Part shown: positions 1 to 8,306 of the stretch, piece after piece
Position numbering within the stretch: position 1 is the first letter of the stretch
Layout: each line of letters starts with the position of its first letter
Assembly (NCBI GenBank): GCA_032718475.1
Contig: JAUCBJ010001805.1
Coordinates: 1 to 24,833, forward strand
Length of the DNA: 24,833 nucleotides
Direction: 5' to 3'
Source of the DNA: Nemertoderma westbladi
Lineage: Eukaryota > Xenacoelomorpha > Nemertodermatida > Nemertodermatidae
Notes under the pieces: model-generated
The model's input: the letters and a program-made list of their open reading frames with translations, nothing else
What the model was told of the DNA's origin: nothing
Database searches by the model: none
Program-made: the position numbers and the translations under genes

Positions 1-169
1 CCATTGGATGCTAGGAAAGTTGAAGGTGTTCCTCTTTGGCGTCGATTTTCTCCAGCACAAGAACGGCATGCTCGAGAGTATTTGTCATCGGATTTTATAC
101 ACCATAATACAGAGATGTTTAATATCCGTCCACCAGAGTTGCTCGCTATAAAGAAACTTGCTCTATATC
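1..169 (+). repeat. Left copy of the terminal direct repeat (unit overlap)
   Basis: These 169 bases recur at the right edge of the window (24665-24833). The only difference is position 75 (A here, T at 24739), which is synonymous (CGA/CGT, Arg). Both copies are coding and in the same frame of the same protein. The repeat therefore marks a period of 24,664 bp rather than a classical non-coding terminal repeat. It fits a tandem array or a circular molecule with overlapping contig ends; the sequence alone does not separate these. Confidence 0.95.
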
Positions 170-2949
170 ATGAGATTGTAGTTCCTAATAAAGGAAGGTT
201 CAGTGGAAACAGCGATATATTTCTTTGCGATCCTTTGACAATACCTCTTTATGATGGCTGTGGTAACAATATTAAATTGAGACGATCTGGAATCAAAAAA
301 CTTAGAGCTTATGTTAACACACTTGGAGAAATACAGGAACCGGTTATTATTCAATGTAGTTTAGATTTCCTTCATTGCCTCCTCATTCGCCTGGACACAG
401 AAGCCAATGCAGAAGAACGGCCAACAACTAAAATATTTGTAGATGAAAGTGAAAGTGGTGAAGTTATACCAGTAGTGAAAGATGTACATCCAAGGGAACG
501 AATTAAATTCATATACCATATTATACTAGCATTAGGTACTTATGAGACAGAATTTGATATATTCGATAATACCACAGGTTTCCGTATACCATTCCAACGT
601 GTAGGACTTATTCGAGACTCAAATAATATAGTTCAAGAGGAAATTACAGCAGTTCTTAGGCGATATCTTGATGAGCTCTGCATCCATCTCCCTCTCCGTA
701 AAAGACAATTCCAAGAATACGTCAAACTGTCCAAAGAAGCCATCGATTCTGTACTGGGTGGAGGTGAGGAATATACCAGTGATCTCCCAGATGTTTCCGA
801 AATAGCCATAAAGGAGAAGGCCGAGGAGGTTATTAACATTATTGAGATGGAGCGTCGTACAACATTGGCAAAGAATCTTATTGGTGCCATGGCTCCCAAG
901 ATGGATGATGTACCTAATATAACCGAAGTGGTAGGAGCTACAGTTGAAAGTCCAATATTCTGGGATCCTATTTTACCAACAGTTCCTCATCAGTCAGAGG
1001 CCAGCATTATTGAGCAGGGTATTGCTCTCAACAAGGCAAAGAATACAATTGACGAATTCAAGGATCCAACACACCTTTCCAATCGTTTTCCATGCTTTGT
1101 TGGCCCACCAGGAGCAGGTAAGACCTTTCTAGTGCAAGCAGTTTCCCTCTATGCTATGTGTTGTGGATTGAATGTGGTATTGACATCTTTAACATCTGAA
1201 AGGGCACGTTCACTAGGAGGAATTCACTTACACCAGTTATTTCCCTTAGAGGTTACCAAGAAAAAACTTTCACCTGACTCAATGGCATCACATACTATTA
1301 AGGCGCTACAACGTTCTGACGCTAAAAAAATGGTTCTATTACAAAGAATGGATGTTTTAGTTATTGAGGAGATTGGACTAATTTCTGCAGAACAGTATGG
1401 TGTTTTGGATACAGTAATGAAGCATATAATGAACACAGACCAACCTTTTGGAGGTAAACTTGTGATTGCAAATGGAGACCCATACCAACTACCCCCCATT
1501 GATGGAAAACCATTCTGGACATCAATCCATTTAGGAACTGCATTTAAGGTAATACTACTAAAAGAATATGTTCGATGCGCAGCAGACCCTAACCTACAGT
1601 TTGTCCTCGAGGCGATCCGCTCCCCAATTATTCCCCCAGATGTTATAGAAGATATAGTCATGATCATTTCTAATAATGCCAAATTTCCACCAACATGGGA
1701 CGATGTACCAGAGCATGCCATGCGTGTTGTTTCAACTAAATTAGGAGAACAAGAAGTAATAAAACACTTTCTTGAGGAGAAGGTTCGTGAACCTGGCATT
1801 GTTGTTCAGCATATGACAGCAGTAGATGAAGTTTACGATAACTTGCGATGGAAGCCAGCTACAGGTTATTCCAAAACTCGGATCGATCGTATCAGCTTGG
1901 AGCCTGAGGAATTACTTGTATTTGTTGGAGCAGTTCTTCGTCTTACATATAATAAAAGTGTTGGGAATGTAAAGTTTTCACAAGGTCAGCTTGGTATTGT
2001 TGTGGTCCTACCCGAAAATCCACAGAGTGAAGATGCTACCATTACTCTTCGCCTCGTTCCTCCAGGAGAGCGTGACCTTACTATTCAGGGTTCAGAAGAT
2101 TGGCCTATATTTGAGGTAAGGAGGCGGTACACAGCAGATGAAATAGTGGGCGCAGGTCTTATGAAAGGTCACCGATTTCAATTTCCTCTCCGGTATTATA
2201 AAGCAAATACAATCCATCGAATAATGGGAGATCAATGTCCACTTATGGCTACAGAAGTAAATAATATTGAAACAGCAAGGAAACACCTCCGCCTATGGGA
2301 GCGATCACAGCTAAATGTATTACTCTCCCGTGTATTACTACTTACTACACTTTACTTTGTTGGTATAAAACTACAGACTTTGTCAACGATAAGACTACTG
2401 CTTCATAAGGAGGACAAGTGGGCGGCATATATCACCTCACGTCTTGCGGCTATTACTGGGGTTGCCTTTCAAAACTTTCAACCAAATACTGACTTTCCCT
2501 ATACCTTCCGAAGTATGGAAATTCCTGAATATATTGCGGGTGTTGTCTATATACTTATATCAACAAAATTCCCGAATGTGTCATATGTAGGTCAAACTAA
2601 AAGGCACCTTATTACGAGACTACGAGAACATAACCGAGGCGATGGAAGCATTTTTACACGAAACACCCAATTTATGCCATGGGTACCTCTGGCATTTATA
2701 CACGGTTTCCCAGTGGATGCGAGTGAAGATGATCTAAAAGACATGCGGCTGCAAGTTGAAAGATATATACATAGAGGAACTAGTTATCATACACTACCAG
2801 AGGAAGTACTACTCACAGCACTAAAAGTTGCACAGGAATATGCCATTCAACCAAGTAGTTGGAATTTACAGTTGGAACGACTAGGACGCCTTGGCTCTAA
2901 TCAAACTGGTGTTGGGCGAACCATATTTGAAGATGCAGATCAACTTTAG
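1..2949 (+). CDS. Giant Helitron-like Rep-Hel protein, 3' part of last exon: PIF1 helicase plus GIY-YIG nuclease
   Basis: This is the C-terminal third of the protein whose upstream part ends at 24664; the frame is open at base 1, so the true start is elsewhere. In the 3,134-residue model it covers residues 2153-3134. The helicase is a PIF1-type SF1B enzyme. Walker A GPPGAGKT is at nt 1102-1125 (residues 2520-2527). Walker B is VLVIEEIG, with E-E at about 2608-2609 where PIF1 usually has D-E. Motif III is NGDPYQLPP, followed by LKEYVRC and a motif VI-like QLNVLLSRV. A C-terminal GIY-YIG nuclease domain follows: GVVY (residue 2999, nt 2539), YVGQT (3014), RLREH with the likely catalytic Arg at 3025, and a Glu in QVERYI (3072). 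All four hallmark positions of that family are present. The stop is TAG at 2947-2949. By family knowledge the helicase would unwind DNA during rolling-circle transfer. The role of the nuclease is inferred only (second-strand or target cleavage). Confidence 0.93.
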   Translation, partial: PLDARKVEGVPLWRRFSPAQERHAREYLSSDFIHHNTEMFNIRPPELLAIKKLALYHEIVVPNKGRFSGNSDIFLCDPLTIPLYDGCGNNIKLRRSGIKKLRAYVNTLGEIQEPVIIQCSLDFLHCLLIRLDTEANAEERPTTKIFVDESESGEVIPVVKDVHPRERIKFIYHIILALGTYETEFDIFDNTTGFRIPFQRVGLIRDSNNIVQEEITAVLRRYLDELCIHLPLRKRQFQEYVKLSKEAIDSVLGGGEEYTSDLPDVSEIAIKEKAEEVINIIEMERRTTLAKNLIGAMAPKMDDVPNITEVVGATVESPIFWDPILPTVPHQSEASIIEQGIALNKAKNTIDEFKDPTHLSNRFPCFVGPPGAGKTFLVQAVSLYAMCCGLNVVLTSLTSERARSLGGIHLHQLFPLEVTKKKLSPDSMASHTIKALQRSDAKKMVLLQRMDVLVIEEIGLISAEQYGVLDTVMKHIMNTDQPFGGKLVIANGDPYQLPPIDGKPFWTSIHLGTAFKVILLKEYVRCAADPNLQFVLEAIRSPIIPPDVIEDIVMIISNNAKFPPTWDDVPEHAMRVVSTKLGEQEVIKHFLEEKVREPGIVVQHMTAVDEVYDNLRWKPATGYSKTRIDRISLEPEELLVFVGAVLRLTYNKSVGNVKFSQGQLGIVVVLPENPQSEDATITLRLVPPGERDLTIQGSEDWPIFEVRRRYTADEIVGAGLMKGHRFQFPLRYYKANTIHRIMGDQCPLMATEVNNIETARKHLRLWERSQLNVLLSRVLLLTTLYFVGIKLQTLSTIRLLLHKEDKWAAYITSRLAAITGVAFQNFQPNTDFPYTFRSMEIPEYIAGVVYILISTKFPNVSYVGQTKRHLITRLREHNRGDGSIFTRNTQFMPWVPLAFIHGFPVDASEDDLKDMRLQVERYIHRGTSYHTLPEEVLLTALKVAQEYAIQPSSWNLQLERLGRLGSNQTGVGRTIFEDADQL

Positions 2950-3020
2950 TACAAACCAGAAATCTAGTAGTAAACTGAATCATTTTATATATTTTCTCCC
3001 ATTTGTTGTGATTTTTATGT

Positions 3021-3026
3021 ATTAAA
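3021..3026 (+). promoter_or_regulatory. Candidate polyadenylation signal ATTAAA
   Basis: ATTAAA is the common variant of AATAAA and lies 72 nt after the stop codon of the Rep-Hel gene, with TG-containing sequence (GGTGTACATAC) downstream. No canonical AATAAA occurs closer; later AATAAA copies lie near 3239 and 3331. Such hexamers arise often by chance in AT-rich DNA. Confidence 0.35.
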
Positions 3027-3187
3027 TTATTATTGAAGTTAATGGTGTACATACATAGATTCACATGGTAGAGAACAAGTATCTATCAATGTTTACTTTT
3101 ATATATATATATATATATATTCATGTCCTGTCCAAGCTCGCTTGACCTACTAGTGGTAGTAGTAGTATATTATAATCATATTGCAAT

Positions 3188-3340
3188 CTGGAAAGTTTCA
3201 TGATAAATCATTCTATACATGGTGCATGAGACTAAAAAAATAAAATGCTATTCTGGAAAGTTTCATGATAAATCATTTTATACATGGTGCATGAAACCAA
3301 AAATAATATGCCATCTGGAAACGTCCATGACAAATAAAGA
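3188..3340. repeat. Tandem repeat, about 65 bp, three copies
   Basis: Copies start at 3188, 3253 and 3316 with CTGGAAA. The first two continue with GTTTCATGATAAATCATT and CATGGTGCATGA. The third is cut short and more diverged (CTGGAAACGTCCATGACAAAT). The spacings are 65 and 63 bp. Confidence 0.8.
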
Positions 3341-3370
3341 CAAAGCTTGCTGCCAATCTAATCCCTCTAA

Positions 3371-3708
3371 TAATTCATGACCTAGTCATTTATTGAGATC
3401 ATTGCTCCAACATAAGCATGCAGTGATTAAGAATGGGATATAGTTGAAATAAGCAGGCAGCCCATGAGATTAATACAAACTCATGAGACACTGGACAAGT
3501 ACCTCCTATCTATTTCCTCTTATAATTCATGACATAGTCATTTATTGAGATCACTGCTTCCAACTGAAGCATGAATTGATTAAGAAATGAATATAGATGA
3601 AATAAGCAGGCAGCTAATAATTCATGACATAGTCATTTATTGAGATCACTGCTTCCAACTGAAGCATAAATTGATTAAGAAATGAATATAGATGAAATAA
3701 GCAGGCAT
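3371..3708. repeat. Direct repeat, about 90 bp, three copies
   Basis: Copies begin near 3371, 3523 and 3618 with TAATTCATGAC, continue through AGTCATTTATTGAGATCA and end in GAAATAAGCAGGCA. The second and third are nearly identical and almost adjacent. The first is more diverged and separated by about 60 bp. Confidence 0.8.
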
Positions 3709-3886
3709 GACATTAACACAAGCTTATGACCCACCAAAACTGATATCACAAAATATATTTATCACTCATTTATGCATTAAATGGTTGGTTGTAGATTATT
3801 AATTAATAAGTATATATTATTTGGTTATAAAATTCTTTTTGTCTGAGCTCGCATGACATAGTAGTAGTATTTTTAGTAGTATAGCA

Positions 3887-4261
3887 GACTTCATCCTTGA
3901 GTTTGTTACTATTTATTATAGTTATATTATATATTATTAGTTTATTATTTTTTAATTTCCTGCCTTCCCCTGCTCTTTCTTGACCCCTGCCTCCCTGTAT
4001 CCGTCTGTCTGCCGATGTGAAGAATACCAGATTTCTACTTTCCGGTTTGAATTTTATGGAAATTTTATATATAAAGAAGTTGTATTTGACAAATTTAATC
4101 TTATTAAATGTTTTATAGCGTTTCTATCTTATTACCTGTACAAATACTAATTATTTTAACGTTTTGGTTTGATTAAACCATTCTGTTAGTGAAAACCTGG
4201 TATTCATCACATGGGGGCTTATGTCCACAACCCTTTTTTGTCGTAGTCCCTTCCCTTGGAC
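3887..4261. other. AT-rich stretch with no recognisable feature
   Basis: No open frame of useful length, RNA gene or repeat was recognised. The only notable composition change is a short pyrimidine-rich patch at about 3958-4010. Confidence 0.5.
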
Positions 4262-4545
4262 TGAAGACTGAAGAAAGATAGAAGCCTGAAGAATAAAGAT
4301 AGATAAGATGAGATAGGATAGGATAAAACAAGATAGGATAAGATAAGACTGGAAAGAAGAAAGAAGAAAGAAGCAAGAAGAAAGAAGAAAGAAGCAAGAA
4401 GAAAGAAGCAAGAAGAAAGAAGATACGATACAATACGATACGATACGACACGACACGATATGATAAAGATAAGATAAGATAAGATAGGATAGGATAGGAT
4501 ATGATAGGATAAGATAAGATGAGATAAGATAAGAAGAAAGAAGAC
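4262..4545. repeat. Purine-rich microsatellite (GATAA/GATAG and GAAA/GAAGAAA)
   Basis: The + strand is almost all purine plus T, built from GATAAGATAA, GATAGGATAG, GATACGATAC and GAAAGAAGAAAGAAGCAAGAA blocks. Open frames on the minus strand here (Ser/Leu/Tyr/Ile-rich) come from the simple repeat and are not genes. The polypurine central part could adopt unusual DNA structures. Confidence 0.9.
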
Positions 4546-4636
4546 TCGATATTCGACTTTCTTTTCTTGGACCCTTCGCCTTGGTCCGCTTCCTTGTGGG
4601 ACCCTTCCTTCGTGGTCACCCAATGTATTTGGCACG

Positions 4637-4836
4637 CATTTTATAAACATAGCATTATATGGACATGTGAAATGTATGTAATTTAGTGAATTTCAAAGGA
4701 TCTACTTGGCACAAACCCTTTGGTTTTCGAACCTTTGGCTGTATGACTGATGCGCATGCCCTGTGTTATTGTAGCTTTTCACTCTGTTAACAAACCATTA
4801 TTTCGCATATCCATACATTGCTATGTTTATAAAATG
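4637..4836. repeat. Imperfect inverted repeat (27-nt arms, 25/27 matching)
   Basis: Arms at 4637-4663 and 4810-4836 share the core ATTTTATAAACATAGCA and its reverse complement TGCTATGTTTATAAAAT. Outside the arms, CAATGTA (4621-4627) and TACATTG (4846-4852) also pair in mirror positions. The enclosed 146 bp has no coding potential. The hammerhead ribozyme lies about 95 bp beyond the right arm, so both could belong to one small non-autonomous element. Confidence 0.7.
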
Positions 4837-4930
4837 ACTGCTGGGTACATTGTCTATCCTCATCCTGGACGTAGCCGCATCCTACCAGACCTCCGCTAGC
4901 GGAAGCGGGACACCCTTTGCTAGATCCCAG

Positions 4931-4982
4931 GTGTCCAGTACATGGCAGTACTGCTGATGAGTCCTGATGCCGGACGAAACAC
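4931..4982 (+). ncRNA. Type III hammerhead ribozyme
   Basis: All catalytic core positions are present. CTGATGA is at 4954-4960 and GAAA at 4976-4979. The nucleotide before the scissile bond is C4935, with cleavage predicted between 4935 and 4936. Stem III is GTGT (4931-4934) with ACAC (4979-4982), including the obligatory U16.1-A15.1 pair. Stem I is CAGTAC (4936-4941) with GTACTG (4948-4953), a perfect 6-bp stem. Stem II is GTCC (4961-4964) with GGAC (4972-4975) and starts with the preferred G10.1-C11.1 pair. Loop I contains GGCA (4944-4947) and loop II contains UGCC (4968-4971). These four bases are perfectly complementary, giving a kissing contact like those that support natural hammerheads in vivo. 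The open helix is stem III, hence type III. It has the same orientation as the Rep-Hel gene and lies about 2 kb after its stop. Activity is inferred. Confidence 0.9.
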
Positions 4983-5079
4983 ATTATGATTTAATATTTT
5001 TTTTATTTATTATTAAATTATAATAATAATATAATTTAAAAGTTTTTTGCCTGGCTTCAAGACTTTATTATAACTATAT

Positions 5080-5240
5080 ATTTAATGATTCTACTAGACT
5101 TAATACTATGGTGATATTCTACTGCATTTAAACAACAAAGAAGGACACAATTCTACCAAACTTAAACCAATCAGATGATGTCACAATTCTACCAAACATA
5201 GACGAACCAGAACAATGGCATGATTCTACCAAGCTTATAA
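5080..5240. repeat. Short dispersed motif ATTCTACCAAACTTA, four to five degenerate copies
   Basis: GATTCTACTAGACTTA, AATTCTACCAAACTTA, AATTCTACCAAACATA and GATTCTACCAAGCTTA occur within about 160 bp, plus a partial ATTCTACTGCATTTA. The spacing is irregular (roughly 30 to 45 bp). The function is unknown. Confidence 0.55.
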
Positions 5241-5318
5241 TAATCATGAGATGGAGCAATTTGGACAAATAAGTTTAGTAAAAAACATACATTTAACTTT
5301 ATCCATATTAATAATTAT

Positions 5319-5361
5319 GGGGGGGGGGGCCTTGCGCCTGTGTCAGCAGGACACAGGCGCA
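5319..5361. other. Poly(G)11 run followed by a perfect 12-bp GC-rich hairpin
   Basis: A run of 11 G (5319-5329) is followed by TGCGCCTGTGTC (5333-5344), loop AGCAG and the exact reverse complement GACACAGGCGCA (5350-5361). A perfect GC-rich stem in AT-rich surroundings resembles the hairpin near Helitron 3' ends. No CTRR tetranucleotide follows at the usual 10-12 nt spacing, so assignment as an element end is not supported. Confidence 0.75.
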
Positions 5362-5610
5362 GTTATTGCATATGTCCGATTATACAATTACGCAAGTAAG
5401 TTATATAGACTAACCCATGTATCTTAAAAATGAAATTTTTTAGAAATTAATTATTATAAAGTTATTTTTCTTATTGTATATATCAATTTATTATAATTTT
5501 CTCATGATTTGGATATTTTTTTTTTAAGAATAATGAAATATTTAATTTAATTTAATAATTTATTAAAGTAATTTGTAATCTTCATGATTAATGAAGTAAT
5601 TCTTGCAACA

Positions 5611-5632
5611 GTGGAGTATGCGTATACTCCAC
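5611..5632. other. Perfect 9-bp hairpin GTGGAGTAT/ATACTCCAC
   Basis: GTGGAGTAT (5611-5619), loop GCGT, then ATACTCCAC (5624-5632). It stands alone in non-coding sequence. It could be a terminal or replication hairpin or a chance palindrome. Confidence 0.55.
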
Positions 5633-6775
5633 CATCTCTGGATGGGTTGGTGTAGGATGGAGTCCTCCAGGACGACAGTACTGGCTCTAAGCATTGGTGC
5701 AACACCATTTTTTTTATAATTTTCAGGGCTCCCCGACGACTATGCCATCTTGGCTTCTGGAGAGAACGGCTGAAGGGTTTGGGCTGAAATTTGGCATGGA
5801 GGGTCCATAGGCATTTATAATAGCCAGGAGTTTTTTTGGGCGCGAACCGTACATGAGATCTTGGAAAAGTGCTATTTTATGTACTACATTTTGTAAATAT
5901 TCATCACAATTTGTCAATATTCATCCGCGGGATCATTCTACATAGTGTGTTTTTTAACAGTATCTATGACGACATCTAAAACAATGGCCAATCTGCATAC
6001 AGTATAGAATTGGAAGCTAAATCGCACTACCACTGTTCCAGTTGTTGTATTCCCTTGGAAACTGTACGAATTATGAATAGCTGGCTTTATGTTTATTATG
6101 TGTAGGCATTACTGCATTAATTAATAAATATACTGTAGTTACGGTGTTACGTAATCAGTATGTGTAGGCTGTATGCATAGAATTTAATTTACTACCGCAT
6201 AGCTATAGGCTGTCAGCATTGCCTGAATTACTGCATGCACAGATTTATTTAATAGCTATAATAAATTATTGCCACTGAAACTGTCAGATGGTGTTGCAAG
6301 TGCCTACCACGGTAAATCAGATACGGTAATACTGCAGTGTATTTATTTGTAGTAGGCCTTTTAGAATAACTTGAAATAATATATAAACGGCCTCTCAGGC
6401 AACGCCAGTCAGTCAGTCAGGTCAGCAGGTAGCTAGCTATATTTAAATAATAATTCATAATTATTGTACATACCGCATGTCTGCCAGTAGGCCTAAAGCT
6501 CTGTTATGGGAATTATTATTGTTATTATGTCGCTGTACAGGCTGTTTAGAATTAGTGCATTTGCTTACAATGCCGGCAGTTCTGCATTTGACCCCATTTC
6601 GTTAATATTGTAGTGTAGGCCTACCAGATCAAGTGGCATGGGATCGTGGTTATTTAGCTAGTACAGACTGACAGAGCACAGATATTAATTTATTAGTTAA
6701 AATTAATTATGTTGAAGGATTCTGCACTTTGTATAAATAGTTATATGTCATAAGCATGTGAGGGGGTGGGGGGTT
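5633..6775. other. Non-coding stretch, no recognised gene
   Basis: No domain-bearing frame on either strand. Contains recurrent TAGGCCT words (near 6352, 6488 and 6613), a short CAGT run near 6408-6420 and scattered short palindromes. The 64-codon antisense frame at 5723-5917 has no recognisable features. Confidence 0.5.
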
Positions 6776-7610
6776 TACCCCCCCCCCCCCCCCTAACTTT
6801 TTGCAGCCTTCTATAAAAAAAAGAACAAACGGCGCTGTTTTTTCTGTGTTCAGTTCACTACCGCAATGCATTTTGACCCGGTTCTACAATAATTACACAT
6901 TATTGGTGCGATTTAATATCGACTCAAACCATCCACAGAATACGGCGCGGTTCACCAACTCGGATCCACCAAACAACAACACAGTTTAGACGCGGATGGA
7001 TCAATAAAATCGGCGCGGTTTCAACCGCAATTAAAACCAACCCGACGCAATACAACCAAACATTGTTGCGGTTCGCACAGACTCGGATACACTATGGACC
7101 ACGCGGTTTAGTTTAGGATCAATAATAAATGGAACAGTTTCAACCGCAATGAAACCAATCATAATGGATATTATTGGAAACCAAAAGACCACCGCCCCGT
7201 CGCCACCCCCCCCCCCCCCCCCCCCCACCCCCCTAAGTTTTACAGCCTTCTTTAATAACAGAATAAACGGCGCTGTTTTGATTCACCGAGTTCTGTGCAA
7301 CAAACAATGCGTCGACTCAAGCGACCATTGGTTCTACAATTTTTTACTTTTTTTTAGCAGAATCGGACGAAACGATAAAGAATTCGGCGCGGTTCACTCA
7401 GACTTGGATCCATCAGGCATCAACGCGATTTAGACGCGGATCAATAAGAAAACTGAGCGGTTTCAACCGCAAAATATGCAACCATAAAACGGATCAACCG
7501 ACCCAAGCCATCAGCTATCCGGGATTCGGCGCGGTTCACTCAGACTCGGTGCATCAACGCGGTTTGACGCGGATCAGTATACAGACGGAGCGGTTTCATC
7601 CTCAATTAAT
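6776..7610. repeat. Two-level degenerate repeat cluster headed by poly(C) tracts
   Basis: Two large copies begin at about 6777 and 7206. Each has a long C run (C16 at 6778-6793; C21 at 7206-7226), then CTAAgTTTT, CAGCCTTCT and AAACGGCGCTGTTTT. Inside the cluster an approximately 85-bp motif recurs four times, near 6943, 7067, 7384 and 7525. It runs from GGCGCGGTTCAC through ACTCGG and GACGCGGATCAATA. It ends in GCGGTTTCAACCGC, an inverted repeat with 6-bp arms, intact in two copies and degenerate in the others. The cluster is unusually rich in CG dinucleotides for this AT-rich region. Confidence 0.8.
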
Positions 7611-8306
7611 CCATAATCCGTTATCATCATGTTATCGAATAATTTAAGTTTTAGTATCTTTAGAAATCGTTATAATCGTTAATGTTAATATTGTAAATTA
7701 GTTTTAAAATATGACATAGTTACAATAGTGAAAAAAGTTATCTCAAGTGCAAATTGGTCACAGATGTTATTAATTTGCATTTATTGTTTTGGTTAGAAAA
7801 TACCACCACGGCAAGCTGCTCCTTTCCCGTAATGTTTAAAGATAAATTATATTTTATTATACCCATAAAACACACAGTTGTTATTTGCGGTCTTGTTCAA
7901 CCATTATCTCCAAAATATTCAGTATTTATTTCATTCTGCTGTTACAAGAGCTATTAACATTGTTTCTCACCCTTTTATAATAAATTGTAATAAACATTCG
8001 TCTGTAACATCTGGTCATGTTAAAAATTTGTTGAGTAAAGGGTATCTCTTAGTGATCGACAAAATCTCATCTTAAATTTATACTTTCTGTTTGTTTTTCC
8101 GTTTATATTGAACGGACTGTATCGGTGACAATGTGCTGTATTCGAAAAAATATGGTGGTGTGAGTGATTTGAGCTTATACTGTGGGCTAAGGTACATAAG
8201 TCTAACCAGCTGCCTTCCGTTTATGTCATGTATTCTAGTCATATATCAATAGAGAAGTTTATATTCTAGAATAAATATATGCCTACGGACGGATATTACT
8301 ATAAAC
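7611..8306. other. AT-rich non-coding stretch with one stray minisatellite monomer
   Basis: No gene is visible. At 7751-7829 a degenerate monomer of the intronic 67/68-bp minisatellite can be read: AAATTGGTCACA, then TTTATTGTTTTGGTTA, then GCTGCTCCTTTCCC. Its presence about 10 kb from the array shows that the monomer family is dispersed in the unit. Confidence 0.6.

Larger units (their letters stand above)
3130..3886. repeat. Non-coding block bracketed by a diverged direct repeat
   Basis: Similar stretches of about 45 bp lie at about 3125-3173 and 3838-3886. Both contain GAGCTCGC/AAGCTCGC, then TGAC and a run of GTAGTAGTA. They bracket two internal tandem repeat families, suggesting that the block grew by segmental duplication. 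No coding sequence is visible. Confidence 0.5.
4983..5610. other. AT-rich non-coding stretch
   Basis: Mostly A/T runs with no coding potential. The only structures recognised are the short dispersed repeat at 5080-5240 and the GC hairpin at 5333-5361, listed separately. Confidence 0.6.

Noticed and set aside
4-6. TTG at position 4 as a translation start of the helicase protein
   Set aside because: The frame is open upstream: the same bases at 24668-24670 lie in the middle of a long coding stretch, so this is only the window edge.
1224-1799. 191-codon minus-strand frame inside the helicase
   Set aside because: Shadow frame opposite the PIF1 helicase coding sequence, whose motifs are clear on the + strand.
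4151-4650. Three overlapping minus-strand frames rich in Ser, Leu, Tyr and Ile
   Set aside because: Translations of the GATAA/GAAA simple repeat; no protein-like composition.
5640-5700. Second, degenerate hammerhead (GGATGGAGTCC...GGACGACAG)
   Set aside because: Resembles the core spacing but lacks CTGATGA and GAAA and has no proper stem III; not a ribozyme by sequence.
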